Positions 30,917 through 39,660 of a DNA stretch of 64,000 nucleotides are shown in pieces. Numbering within the stretch: the first letter of the stretch is position 1; each line of letters begins with the position of its first letter. Both the position numbers and the translations under genes were made by a program. The notes below the pieces were generated by a model. The model did not search any database. It worked only from the letters and a program-made list of their open reading frames with translations, and had not been told where the DNA came from. The stretch comes from Streptomyces sp. DSM 15324 (lineage in GTDB: Bacteria; Actinomycetota; Actinomycetes; Streptomycetales; Streptomycetaceae), in assembly GCF_001514285.1 (NCBI RefSeq), contig NZ_KQ949027.1, forward strand, positions 457,981 to 521,980, read 5' to 3'.

Positions 30917-32200
30917 TCACTCCCCGGCGGCGCTCTGCGCGGTCCTCGCCTTCGCCTGGAGGTCGGCGAGGACGGCCGCCGGGTCGCCGGAGCGGGTCAC
31001 GGCCTTGCCGATGCCCTTCTTGACGGCCGCGCTGACCTGCGCCCAGGAGGTCCGTCCGACGGGGTAGACCTCGGCGAGCGGGAGTTCCTCCAGGAAGGGC
31101 CGCAGCGCGGCGTCCCGCGGGGAGGTGCTCATGATCTGGGAGGCGGAGGTGGTGACGGGCAGCAGGTCGTACTCGCGGGAGAAGCCGAGCACGTTCCGCT
31201 CGCTGTAGACGAAGTCGAGGAACCGGCCGATCTGCTCGGCGTGCCCGTTCTTGCGGAAGGCGGTCATCCAGTCGGCGACGCCCATGGCGACCTTGGAGGG
31301 GCCGTCGACACCGGGCATCGGCACCATGCCGAACTTCACGCCGGTCTTCTGGGCCATCTTCATCAGGGAGGGGTGCCCGTCGAGCATGCCGACCTGTCCG
31401 TCGGCGAACGCCGCGAAGGCGTCCGCGCGGTTGAGCGAGCCCGGTGCGACCGGCCCGGTGAGTCCCTTGCCGACCAGCTTGTCCTTGAGCCAGTCGAACG
31501 TCTCGACGTTCTCGGTCGAGTCGATGCTGTAGCCGCCGGCGCTCCGGGCGTAGCCGCCTCCGCCGCTGAGCAGCCACTGGAGGGTCTCGGCCTGCGCCTC
31601 CTCGGGCCCGAGGGGCAGCGCGTAGGGGTACTTCACGCCCTCGGCCTTCAGTTTCGCGGCGTCCGCGGCGAGTTCGGCCCAGGTGGTCGGCGGGGTGACC
31701 CCGGCCTCGGCGAAGAGGGTCTTGTTGTAGAAGAGCAGCCGGGTGGAGGAGGCGAACGGCATGCCGTACTGCACGCCGCGCACCTTGCCTGCGGTGGCGA
31801 GCTGCTGCACGAAGTCGGCCTGGACGGTGACGGAGAGCAGGTCGTCCGCCGTGTAGAGCTGGTCGGCGGCCGCGTAGTCGGCGTACGAGCCGATCTGCGC
31901 CATGTCGGGCGGGTCGCCCGCGTCGACCATGGCCTTGACCTCGGCGTCGACGTCGTTCCAGGAGGAGACGGTGACGTCGACGGTGACGTCGGGGTGTTTC
32001 TTCTCGTACGCCTCGACGAGCGCGCCCCAGTATTTGCTGGAGCTGTTGGAGGCGCTGTCGCCGTAGTCGGCGGCGACGAGTCTGAGGGTGGTGTGGTCGG
32101 AGCCGGGGGTGAGTCCGCAGCCGGACAGCACCGCCGCCAGGCCCAGGGTGGACAGTCCGCCCACGATCGTCGTCAGTGACCTGCCTGCCCGCCGGTGCAC
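30917..32200 (-). CDS. Sugar-binding lipoprotein of an ABC importer
   Basis: A 427-residue solute-binding protein. GTG 32200 is preferred because GAGGGG lies six bases upstream; ATG 32233 has no ribosome site. The signal peptide ends in the lipobox LSGC (Cys28). The fold is SBP_bac_1 (NKTLFAEAGVTPPTTWAEL, DGQVGMLDGHPSLM). It is divergent from nagK across two DasR-like boxes, so the ligand is probably GlcNAc, chitobiose or a related sugar. No permease genes lie nearby; it must use permeases elsewhere with MsiK as ATPase. From memory it matches SCO4286. Confidence 0.88.
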   Translation of the reverse strand: MHRRAGRSLTTIVGGLSTLGLAAVLSGCGLTPGSDHTTLRLVAADYGDSASNSSSKYWGALVEAYEKKHPDVTVDVTVSSWNDVDAEVKAMVDAGDPPDMAQIGSYADYAAADQLYTADDLLSVTVQADFVQQLATAGKVRGVQYGMPFASSTRLLFYNKTLFAEAGVTPPTTWAELAADAAKLKAEGVKYPYALPLGPEEAQAETLQWLLSGGGGYARSAGGYSIDSTENVETFDWLKDKLVGKGLTGPVAPGSLNRADAFAAFADGQVGMLDGHPSLMKMAQKTGVKFGMVPMPGVDGPSKVAMGVADWMTAFRKNGHAEQIGRFLDFVYSERNVLGFSREYDLLPVTTSASQIMSTSPRDAALRPFLEELPLAEVYPVGRTSWAQVSAAVKKGIGKAVTRSGDPAAVLADLQAKARTAQSAAGE

Positions 32201-32275
32201 GTGTCGCCCCTCACTCCCGAACTGATTGCTCATACCAATGGGTCCGATATGCGGATCAAGGTCTACACCACAAGG

Positions 32276-32348
32276 GTGGACTAGACCTCTTTCGGGTCTC
32301 ATGGGGCGGCACCGTACCGCCAAGACGGGTAAGTGGACTAGACCTCTT
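32276..32348. promoter_or_regulatory. Two DasR operator (dre) sites in the nag divergent promoter
   Basis: The 16-mer GTGGACTAGACCTCTT occurs exactly twice, at 32276-32291 and 32333-32348 (57 bases apart). The core TGGACTAGACC matches dre sites recognised by the GntR-type GlcNAc regulator DasR. The second copy ends 27 bases before nagK, the first 76 bases from the lipoprotein start, so both directions should be repressed until GlcN-6-P accumulates. Confidence 0.8.
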
Positions 32349-32374
32349 GCGGTTCCTCGGTCCACACTGGTCCC

Positions 32375-33316
32375 GTGAGACATGTCATCGCCCTCGACGT
32401 GGGCGGCACCGGGATGAAGGCGGCGCTGGTCGGCGCCGACGGCACCCTCCTGCACCAGGACCGCCGGCCCACCGGCCGGGAGCGCGGCCCCGACGCGGTG
32501 GTGGACGCCATCCTCGGCTTCGCCGCCGACCTGCGCGCACTCGGCGTCGAGCGGCTCGGCGAACCCGCGGCCGCCGCGGGTGTCGCGGTGCCCGGCCTCG
32601 TCGACGAGACGGACGGCACCGCCGTCTACGCGGCCAACCTGGGCTGGCGGGACGTCCCCCTGCGCACGCTCCTCACCGAGAGGCTCGGCGCCCCCGTCGC
32701 CCTCGGCCACGACGTCCGCACCGGCGGACTCGCCGAGGGCCGGGTCGGCGCGGGCCGGGGCGCGGACCGCTTCCTGTTCGTGGCCCTCGGCACCGGCATC
32801 GCGGGCGCGATCGGCGTCGACGGCCGGGTGGAGGCGGGGGCGCACGGCTTCGCCGGTGAGATCGGGCACGTCGTCGTACGGCCCGGCGGCACCCCGTGTC
32901 CCTGCGGGCAGCGCGGCTGCCTGGAGCGGTTCGCCTCGGCGGCGGCGGTGTCCGAGGCCTGGGCGGCGGCCTGCGGTGACCCGGAGGCGGACGCGGCGGA
33001 CTGCGCCGAGGCGGTCGCGTCCGGCGACCCGAACGCCGTCCGGGTCTGGCAGCGGGCACTGGACGCCCTCGCCGACGGCCTGGTCACCGCCCTCACCCTG
33101 CTGGACCCGCGCACCCTCGTCATCGGCGGGGGCCTCGCGGAGGCAGGCGACACCCTGTTCACCCCCCTCCGGGACGCCGTCCGCGCCCGGCTCACCTTCC
33201 AGAAACTCCCGGAGATAGTCCCGGCGGCCCTGGGCGACACCGCGGGCTGCCGCGGCGCGGGCCTGCTGGCCTGGGATCTCCTCGACACCACTGACGGCAT
33301 GGAGGTATCGACCTGA
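32375..33316 (+). CDS. nagK: N-acetylglucosamine kinase (ROK family)
   Basis: A 313-residue ROK kinase from GTG 32375. The phosphate-binding motif is ALDVGGTGMKAALV, the catalytic Asp is in ALGHDVRTGGLAEG, and the zinc motif CPCGQRGCLERF is preceded by EIGHVVV. It phosphorylates GlcNAc to GlcNAc-6-P. Its stop overlaps the nagA start as TGATG, so they are coupled. Two dre boxes lie upstream. From memory it matches SCO4285. Confidence 0.92.
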   Translation: MRHVIALDVGGTGMKAALVGADGTLLHQDRRPTGRERGPDAVVDAILGFAADLRALGVERLGEPAAAAGVAVPGLVDETDGTAVYAANLGWRDVPLRTLLTERLGAPVALGHDVRTGGLAEGRVGAGRGADRFLFVALGTGIAGAIGVDGRVEAGAHGFAGEIGHVVVRPGGTPCPCGQRGCLERFASAAAVSEAWAAACGDPEADAADCAEAVASGDPNAVRVWQRALDALADGLVTALTLLDPRTLVIGGGLAEAGDTLFTPLRDAVRARLTFQKLPEIVPAALGDTAGCRGAGLLAWDLLDTTDGMEVST

Positions 33317-34548
33317 TGGCAACCCCCTCAGGGGCGCGGGACAGCGCCGACATGCGGCTCCGCCGCGGGGCGCAACCGACCACAACGCTCCCGCGCCCCG
33401 CGACGGCCGGCACGCCCCTGCTCCTCACCGGCGCCAACGTGGTCATGCCCACCGGAACGGTCAAGGACGGCCAGGTAGCCGTCCACGGCCGGCTCATCAC
33501 CGGCGCCTCCCCGGCGAACGCCCACGTCATCGACGCGAGAGGCCACTGGCTGGTCCCCGGCTTCGTGGACCTCCACAACCACGGCGGAGGCGGAGCCTCC
33601 TTCTCCGGCACGGCGGACGACGTGCAGCGGGCGATCCGCACCCACCGCCGGCACGGCACCACCACCCTCGTCGCCTCCACCGTCACCGACGACATGGACG
33701 TCCTGGTCCGTCAGGCCGGCCTGCTCAGCGAGCTGACCGAGCAGGGCGACCTGGCCGGCATCCACTTCGAGGGCCCGTTCATCTCGCCCTGCCGCAAGGG
33801 AGCCCACTCCGAGGCGCTGCTGCGCGACCCCGACCCGGCGGACGTCCGCAAGCTGCTGGACGCGGCGCGCGGCGCGGCCCGCATGGTCACCCTCGCCACC
33901 GAACTCCCGGGCGGCCTGGACTCCGTACGGCTGCTCGTCGAGCAGGGCGTGATCGCGGCGGTGGGGCACACCGACGCGACGTACGAGCAGACGGTTCAGG
34001 CCATCGAGGCGGGCGCGACGGTCGCCACCCACCTCTTCAACGCGATGCCGCCGCTGGGCCACCGCACGCCCGGCCCGATCGCCGCCCTCCTGGAGGACGA
34101 GCGGGTCACGGTGGAGCTCATCAACGACGGCACCCATCTGCATCCCGCCGCCCTGGAGCTGGCGTTCCGTCACGCCGGGGCGAGCCGCGTGGCGTTCATC
34201 ACCGACGCGATGGACGCGGCCGGCATCGGCGACGGCCGCTATCTGCTGGGGCCGCTGGAGGTCGAGGTCAGCGACGGGGTGGCCCGGCTGGTGGAGGGCG
34301 GCTCGATCGCCGGTTCGACACTGACCCAGGACCGCGCCTTCAAGCGGGCGGTCACCGTCGACCGGATCCCGGTGGAGGACGCCGTCACCGCGCTGTCCGC
34401 GACCCCGGCCCGCGTGCTCGGCCTCTTCGACACCGTGGGCTCCCTGGAGCCCGGCAAGGACGCCGACCTGGTCCTTCTCGACGAGAACTTCGACGTCAAG
34501 GGCGTGATGCGCAAGGGGGACTGGCTGGTGGATCCCGAACTGGGCTGA
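33316..34548 (+). CDS. nagA: N-acetylglucosamine-6-phosphate deacetylase
   Basis: A 410-residue amidohydrolase. The enzyme proper begins near residue 34 (LLLTGANVVMPTGTVKDGQV). VPGFVDLHNHGGGGASF holds the first metal site, HFEGPFISPCRKGAH the Glu ligand, GHTDATYEQ and THLFNAMPPLGHRTPG the His ligands, and FITDAMDAAG the catalytic Asp. It makes GlcN-6-P and acetate. Residues 2-32 (ATPSGARDSADMRLRRGAQP ...) are translated from a Streptomyces dispersed repeat and are not part of the family; the true start might be further in. Translationally coupled to nagK. Confidence 0.93.
   Translation: MATPSGARDSADMRLRRGAQPTTTLPRPATAGTPLLLTGANVVMPTGTVKDGQVAVHGRLITGASPANAHVIDARGHWLVPGFVDLHNHGGGGASFSGTADDVQRAIRTHRRHGTTTLVASTVTDDMDVLVRQAGLLSELTEQGDLAGIHFEGPFISPCRKGAHSEALLRDPDPADVRKLLDAARGAARMVTLATELPGGLDSVRLLVEQGVIAAVGHTDATYEQTVQAIEAGATVATHLFNAMPPLGHRTPGPIAALLEDERVTVELINDGTHLHPAALELAFRHAGASRVAFITDAMDAAGIGDGRYLLGPLEVEVSDGVARLVEGGSIAGSTLTQDRAFKRAVTVDRIPVEDAVTALSATPARVLGLFDTVGSLEPGKDADLVLLDENFDVKGVMRKGDWLVDPELG
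33330..33411 (+). repeat. Dispersed repeat copy 3 of 5, inside the 5' end of nagA
   Basis: AGGGGCGCGGGACAGCGCC followed by GACATGCGGCTCCGCCGCGG and GGCGCAACCGACC is the longer form of the repeat seen at 9354, 25661, 46382 and 55687. It lies within the open nagA frame and encodes the first ~30 residues. Confidence 0.55.
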
Positions 34549-34564
34549 AACGTCCCCGCCGCCG

Positions 34565-34608
34565 AGGACGGTGGCCGACCGGGGGTCTGGGCCGGTCGCC
34601 GTCCTTTT
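34565..34608 (+). terminator. Terminator of nagKA
   Basis: AGGACGG and CGACCGG (34565-34582, with a TGGC bulge between them) pair with CCGGTCG and CCGTCCT (34592-34605), followed by TTTT. It lies 17 bases after the nagA stop. Confidence 0.8.
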
Positions 34609-34671
34609 GGCATGATCGGGCCACGGAACAGTCACGCGCACGCGGCATCGCTTCGGGGGAGGTCGGCACAG

Positions 34672-35595
34672 GTGATCCTCACGGTCACACTGAACACCGC
34701 TCTCGACATCACGTACCGCGTCCCGGCGCTGCGGCCGCACACCGCGCACCGGGTGACGGAGGTGACGGAGCGTCCGGGCGGCAAGGGGCTGAACGCGGCG
34801 CGGGTACTGGCCGCGCTGGGCCACGAGGTGACGGTCACCGGGTTCGCGGGCGGGGCGACCGGGCGGGCCGTCCGGGAACGGCTCCCGATGGTGGTCGCCG
34901 ACGCGCTCCTGCCCATCTCGGGCGCCACCCGCCGCACGGTCACCGTCGTCGACACCCGCACCGGTGACACCACCCGGCTCGACGAACCCGGGCCGCTCAT
35001 CACCCCGGCCGAGTGGTCCGCCTTCCAGGAGGCGTACGAGGACCTGGTCGCCGACGCCGACGCGGTGGCCCTGTGCGGGAGTCTGCCGCCGGGGGTGCCG
35101 GTGGGGGCGTACGCGGGGCTGGTGCGCAAGGCGCGGGCGGCGGGGGTGCCGGTGCTGCTGGACACGAGCGGGGAGCCGCTGCGCCGGGGCGTGGCCGCGC
35201 GCCCTGACCTGATCAAGCCGAACGCCGACGAACTGGCCGAACTCACCGGCTCGCACGAGCCGCTGAGGGCGACTCAGGACGCCCGCCGCCGGGGTGCCCA
35301 GGCCGTGGTGGTCTCCCTGGGCCCCGACGGCCTGCTCGCAGCGACCCCGGAGGGCCGCTGGCGCGCCACCCCACCCACCCGCGTCCCCGGCAACCCGCGT
35401 GGCGCCGCCGACTCGGCCACGGCCGGCCTCCTCTCGGCCCTGACCGAGGGCCTCCCCTGGCCGGCCCGCCTGACCCGGGCCGTGGCCCTCTCGGCGGCAA
35501 CGGCCCACGCCCCGACGGCAGACGACTTCGACCGCACGACGTACGAGGACCTCTTGGAAACCGTCACGGTGACGGGGGAGGCCACGGCGGCCTGA
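34672..35595 (+). CDS. PfkB-family sugar kinase, 1-phosphofructokinase type
   Basis: A 307-residue kinase from GTG 34672 with GGGGGAGG nine bases upstream. The start ILTVTLNTALDITYRVP and RPGGKGLNAARVLAALGHEV are typical of FruK/LacC-type enzymes; the motif RVPGNPRGAADSATAGLLSA corresponds to the catalytic GAGD loop, with GAAD in place of GAGD but Asp retained. Substrate could be fructose-1-P or tagatose-6-P. It follows the nagKA terminator, so it is a separate unit, though GlcN-6-P metabolism leads to fructose-6-P. Confidence 0.85.
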   Translation: MILTVTLNTALDITYRVPALRPHTAHRVTEVTERPGGKGLNAARVLAALGHEVTVTGFAGGATGRAVRERLPMVVADALLPISGATRRTVTVVDTRTGDTTRLDEPGPLITPAEWSAFQEAYEDLVADADAVALCGSLPPGVPVGAYAGLVRKARAAGVPVLLDTSGEPLRRGVAARPDLIKPNADELAELTGSHEPLRATQDARRRGAQAVVVSLGPDGLLAATPEGRWRATPPTRVPGNPRGAADSATAGLLSALTEGLPWPARLTRAVALSAATAHAPTADDFDRTTYEDLLETVTVTGEATAA

Positions 35596-35600
35596 GCGCC

Positions 35601-36560
35601 TCAGCGCCTGACCTGACCGGCCTTCAGGTACAGCTGGTCGAGCAGGACGTTGCACTTGTCGCCGTTCTCGCAGGACAGGCTGATCGTGTTCGTGCCCTTG
35701 GTGAGGGTGGGCCACGAGTACGTCGTCGTCCAGCCGTTGGCGAAGTCGCCGTCCTTGGCGTGGGCGTAGTTCTCCAGGCTCATCGGGCTGCCGAACTTCT
35801 TGCCGTTGACGGTGAGCGTCATCGACTGGTCCTCGCCGGCGGTGCTGTAGTGCGCGAAGACCGTATAGGTGCCGTCCGAGGGGATCCCATTGACCGTCCA
35901 GGTCACCGAGGCGCCCTGGTTGTTGAGGTTGTTGACGTAGATCCCGCCGTCCGCCGCGGCACCCTGCACGTCGGAGGCCAGCGACGCGCCGCCGCCGAGC
36001 TTCAGGGCCTTGGCGTCGATGGTCGGGAGTTCCGCCGCCGCCTTGCTGGTGGAGGACTCGCTCGGGGCGGCGCTCGCCGACGTGGAGGTCGAGGGGGAGA
36101 CCTCGTTGCCCGCCTGGTTGTTGTCGCCCGTGTCCGAGTCGCCGTTGGCCATGGCCACCGCGATGCCGATCACGACCGCGGCGACCACCGCGACCGCGCC
36201 GATCAGCAGGCCCTTGGTGTTGGGGCCGCGGCCCCGGCCGCCGCCACCCGGTACGGGCTGCTGACGGCCGGTCGGGGCGCCCGCGCCGGGGAAGGTCTCG
36301 GGCCCGCCGTAGGGCGCCTGGGGCTGGCCGTAGGCGCCCTGCTGGGGGACCGTGGGCTGGCCGTACTGGCCGTACTGCGCGGTCTGCTGCTGCGGCTGGC
36401 CGTACTGGCGCTCACCCACCGGACGCACTCTGTTGACCGAGCCCGGGTAGCCGTAGCCACCGGAGGGCGGCTGGGCGCCGTTGGCCTGGCCGTCGGCGTA
36501 GAGGTAGCCGAACGGGTCGTCGTCCTCGGGCGTACTCGCGCCGTTGTTGCCGGGCGTCAT
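35601..36560 (-). CDS. Membrane-anchored protein with CBM35-like domain
   Basis: A 320-residue protein from ATG 36560 with GAGGAG nine bases upstream. Residues 1-125 are a Gln/Gly/Tyr/Pro-rich cytoplasmic region (QYGQPQQQTAQYGQYGQP). One membrane span follows (GLLIGAVAVVAAVVIGIAVA). A Ser/Thr linker leads to a C-terminal beta-sandwich of about 130 residues (GGIYVNNLNNQGASVTWTVN ... SLSCENGDKCNVLLDQLYLK) that resembles CBM6/CBM35 carbohydrate-binding modules. It may bind cell-wall or extracellular polysaccharide. Convergent with the PfkB gene. Confidence 0.8.
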   Translation of the reverse strand: MTPGNNGASTPEDDDPFGYLYADGQANGAQPPSGGYGYPGSVNRVRPVGERQYGQPQQQTAQYGQYGQPTVPQQGAYGQPQAPYGGPETFPGAGAPTGRQQPVPGGGGRGRGPNTKGLLIGAVAVVAAVVIGIAVAMANGDSDTGDNNQAGNEVSPSTSTSASAAPSESSTSKAAAELPTIDAKALKLGGGASLASDVQGAAADGGIYVNNLNNQGASVTWTVNGIPSDGTYTVFAHYSTAGEDQSMTLTVNGKKFGSPMSLENYAHAKDGDFANGWTTTYSWPTLTKGTNTISLSCENGDKCNVLLDQLYLKAGQVRR

Positions 36561-36703
36561 CCCTTCGTACTCCTCAACAGGTGCGGGGCTGATGCGTTGC
36601 AAGGTGCGAATGGCGAGCCTACCCGGTCCAACTGCCCCGAACGGGTGACCCGGATCGCACCACCGCGGGGACGCGGGCGCTGACCTGGCCGTTCATCGCG
36701 GTT

Positions 36704-38374
36704 TCAGCCCGCACGTCTGTGCTGTTTGGGACGAGATCGTTTCTCGACGTACATCCGCTCGTCAGCGGATTTCAGGACTTCGTCGGCGGTCATCCCGCAG
36801 TGCGCCCACCCGATGCCGAAACTGGCGCCCACCCGGACGGCCCGGCCCTCGGCCCGGATCGGCTGGATGATCTCGTTGCGCAGGCGTACCGCCAGGTCGG
36901 CGGCGTCGGCACGGCCGAGGCCGTCGGCGAGGATCACGAACTCGTCGCCGCCGAGCCGGGCGACGGTGTCGCCGTCACGGACGGCCCGCGACAGCCGCCG
37001 GGCGACCTCGATGAGGACCGCGTCACCCGCGTTGTGCCCGAACCGGTCGTTGATCGACTTGAAGCCGTCGAGGTCGCAGAAGAGGACCGCGAGTCCCTTG
37101 GTCCCTTCGTCGCGCGCGGCGTCCTCGGGGGCGGCGGTGTGGACGTGGTGGTCGTAGCCGTCGTAGGACTCGGCGCCGGCCGGGCGGTAGTCGAAGCCGT
37201 GGCCGTTGGCGTCGAAGGCGGGGTGGCCGTACGTCTGGTCCATGGCATCGGCGGCGGCCGAGTGGGTCGACTGGGGGCGCGAACAGATCCGGGCCGACAG
37301 CCGCGAGCGCAGTTCCGCGGAGTTCGGCAGGCCGGTGAGGGAGTCGTGGGAGGCGCGGTGGGCGAGCTGGAGCTCGCGGCGCTTGCGCTCCTCGATGTCC
37401 TCGACGTGGGTGAGGAGGAAGCGGGGCCCGTCGGCCGCGTCGGCGACGACGGAGTTGCGGAGGCTGACCCAGACGTAGGTGCCGTCCCGGCGGCCGAGCC
37501 GCAGCTCGGCGCGCCCGCCCTCGGCGGACGTGCGGAGCAGGGTGCCTATGTCCTCGGGGTGGACGAGGTCGGAGAAGGAGTAGCGGCGCATCGCGGAGGC
37601 GGGGCGGCCGAGCAGCCGGCACAGGGCGTCGTTGGTGCGCAGGATCCGCCCGTGCTGGTCGCCGCCCATCTCGGCTATCGCCATACCGGAGGGGGCGTAC
37701 TCGAAGGCCTGGCGGAAGGACTCCTCGCTGGCGCGCAGGGCCTGCTGCTCGCGTTCGAGGCGGACCAGTGCCCGCTGCATGTTCGCACGTAGACGCGCGT
37801 TGCTGATGGCGATGGCGGCCTGGAACGCGTACATCTGGAGGGCCTCGCGGCCCCAGGCGCCGGGCAGGCGGCCGTTGCGCGGCCGGTCCACGGACAGGAC
37901 GCCTATCAGCTCACCGCAGGTGCCGCCGCTGCCGGGCGGGGCGGGGGTGTACATCGGGGCGAAGAGCCGGTCGGAGGGGTGCCACTCGTCCTCGAAGCGG
38001 GGGGCGGGCCCGTCGGTGTACCACTGCGGGACGTCGTCGTCGTCGAGGATCCAGCCCTCGGTGTGGGGTATGAAGATCAGGTCGCCCCAGGTCTCGCCCA
38101 TGCCCAGCCGGCGTTCCCAGGACTCACGGGAGCCGACCCGGCCGGTGATGAGGGCCTCGGCGGCGGGGTTGCCGGAGAAGGCGGCCACCACGAGGTCCCC
38201 GTCGGGGCGCACGAGGTTGACGCACGCGAGCTCGTAGCCCAGCGCGGTGACCACGCCGTCGGCGACGGTCTGCAGTGTTTCGGCCAGGCTGCGGGCCGTG
38301 TTCATCTCGGCCATGACCTGGTACAGCTGTCGCAGGGACGCAAGGCGGACGTACGGTTCCGACTCGGTCTCCAT
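36704..38374 (-). CDS. cdgB: Diguanylate cyclase with GAF, PAS and GGDEF domains (CdgB type)
   Basis: A 556-residue cytosolic protein from ATG 38374, with GGAGG seven bases upstream. GAF spans about 30-190, PAS/PAC about 225-335, GGDEF about 355-550. The active site RLGGDEFVIL is intact (GGDEF from residue 475), and RDGD five residues before it is an RxxD inhibitory site, so c-di-GMP synthesis with product control is expected. About 60 His/Asp/Tyr-rich residues are inserted between LTGLPNSAEL and LAVLFCDLDGFKSINDRFGH inside the GGDEF domain. The architecture matches S. coelicolor CdgB (SCO4281), which affects development and antibiotics and is a BldD target. Confidence 0.9.
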   Translation of the reverse strand: METESEPYVRLASLRQLYQVMAEMNTARSLAETLQTVADGVVTALGYELACVNLVRPDGDLVVAAFSGNPAAEALITGRVGSRESWERRLGMGETWGDLIFIPHTEGWILDDDDVPQWYTDGPAPRFEDEWHPSDRLFAPMYTPAPPGSGGTCGELIGVLSVDRPRNGRLPGAWGREALQMYAFQAAIAISNARLRANMQRALVRLEREQQALRASEESFRQAFEYAPSGMAIAEMGGDQHGRILRTNDALCRLLGRPASAMRRYSFSDLVHPEDIGTLLRTSAEGGRAELRLGRRDGTYVWVSLRNSVVADAADGPRFLLTHVEDIEERKRRELQLAHRASHDSLTGLPNSAELRSRLSARICSRPQSTHSAAADAMDQTYGHPAFDANGHGFDYRPAGAESYDGYDHHVHTAAPEDAARDEGTKGLAVLFCDLDGFKSINDRFGHNAGDAVLIEVARRLSRAVRDGDTVARLGGDEFVILADGLGRADAADLAVRLRNEIIQPIRAEGRAVRVGASFGIGWAHCGMTADEVLKSADERMYVEKRSRPKQHRRAG

Positions 38375-38718
38375 GCTTCGCCCTCCCCCCGAGACTTCGC
38401 AGCGAATCAAGGGTTGTCTTCGGCGTAACGTTCGTTTCTGTCGTTCCAGTCCGTTGCGTATGTCCTAGTGACACCTCCGCCACTGAATCACAGCGCGCTG
38501 CCCACTCGGTACACAGGGTCAACAATTAATGCGTCTTGTGACTCAAGTCACAGACGAACCTGAACATTTGCGGGGGGTTTCCGCGTTTTCCCTGGGTGTT
38601 TCCCCAACACACAGGAAGTGCACAACCGAGCACACGGCAAATCGGTCCACGGACCTACGACCCTACTCGGACCGAGGTCCGATGTGGCGGCTCCGCCATC
38701 GACACTAGCGTTCCCGAC
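38375..38718. promoter_or_regulatory. Divergent promoter region of cdgB and the flavin reductase gene, with BldD-like palindrome
   Basis: The 344 bases hold no gene. TGTGACT-CA-AGTCACA (38537-38552) is a perfect inverted repeat similar to BldD sites (AGTGA-n-TCACC type), and AGTGACACCTCCGCCACT (about 38467-38484) is a second, weaker one. Both lie 90-180 bases before cdgB. BldD control of cdgB orthologues is known from the literature, but binding here is inferred. Confidence 0.5.
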
Positions 38719-39294
38719 ATGGCTACCGACGTACTGAAGACTTCCGCCCTCCCCGCCTTTGGGCATTCTGGGGGAGTGAGCAGCGAAGAGTTCCGCGCGG
38801 TGATGTCCCGGCTGGCCGGCGGGGTGGTCCTGGTGACCGCGCAGGAGCCGCCGCTGGACCCGGACGACCCCGGGGCGCCGGACGGCGAGTACGCCGGCAT
38901 GACGGCGACGGCGTTCCTCTCGGTCTCCCTGGACCCGCCCCTGGTGCTGGTCAGCCTGCGCACGGGCTCCCGGATGGACGACCTGCTGGACGAACAGCCG
39001 CTGTGGGCGGTGTCGGTGCTCTCCGAGAGCCAGCGGCACATCGCGGGCCGCTTCGCCATGAAGGGCCGGCTCAGCGACCGGCTGCTCTTCGAGGACATCC
39101 CGTACGTCCGCGGCGAGGCGACCGGGGCGCCGCTGGTGGGCGGGGCGCTCGGCACCCTGGAGTGCCGGACCGAGCAGCGGGTGGCGGCGGGCGACCACAC
39201 GCTCGTGATCGGGCGGGTGCTGAAGGCGAGGATGCCGAGCGCGGACGGCGGCCCGCTGCTGTATTTCCGCGGCCGGTACCGGCAGTTGGGCTGA
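38719..39294 (+). CDS. Flavin reductase-like domain protein
   Basis: A 191-residue FMN-binding split barrel from ATG 38719. Family features are FRAVMSRLAGGVVLVTA, GMTATAFLSVSLDPPLVLVS and SQRHIAGRFA, ending with GGPLLYFRGRYRQL. Such proteins supply reduced flavin to monooxygenases or act as stand-alone reductases. No partner monooxygenase is adjacent. The ribosome site is weak; GTG 38776 (VSSEEFRAVM) is an alternative start. Confidence 0.85.
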   Translation: MATDVLKTSALPAFGHSGGVSSEEFRAVMSRLAGGVVLVTAQEPPLDPDDPGAPDGEYAGMTATAFLSVSLDPPLVLVSLRTGSRMDDLLDEQPLWAVSVLSESQRHIAGRFAMKGRLSDRLLFEDIPYVRGEATGAPLVGGALGTLECRTEQRVAAGDHTLVIGRVLKARMPSADGGPLLYFRGRYRQLG

Positions 39295-39341
39295 ACGGAA
39301 TTCAGTGGCCGGACGGTGCCCGGCCGACTTGCTTTCCCCGG

Positions 39342-39660
39342 ATGACGAACACATCGGGGACTTCTCTCAGGCTCGAAGAAATCACCGCCGCGCATCTCGA
39401 CGCGGCTCTCGCGGTGAAGGTCGCGCCCGAGCAGGAATTCGCAGTCGCACCCGTGGTGAAGTCACTCGCCGAGGCCTCTGTGCACCCCGGTGTCGCCTGG
39501 CCCCGACTGATCATGGACGGTGACCGTCCGGTCGGCTTCCTGATGGCCTTTTTCGACATCGACTGGCGCCTCGACGGCACGCTGTTCCGCTCCGGTCTGT
39601 GGCGCCTGAACATCGCCTCCGCAGAACAGGGCCGCGGTTACGGCCGTTTCGCCGTGCAAT
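39342..39660 (+). pseudogene. GNAT acetyltransferase, 3'-truncated
   Basis: The reading starts well (MTNTSGTSLRLEEITAAHLD, then FAVAPVVKSLAEASVHPGVA, MDGDRPVGFLMAFFD, SGLWRLNIASAEQGRGYGRF) as in SpeG/BltD-like acetyltransferases. It breaks immediately after the acetyl-CoA loop RGYGRFAVQS. From there the frame runs antisense through the hydrolase gene at 39683 and has no GNAT resemblance. The missing 50-60 residues include the final beta strands. A deletion with its end point near 39660 is the simplest explanation. Confidence 0.75.
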
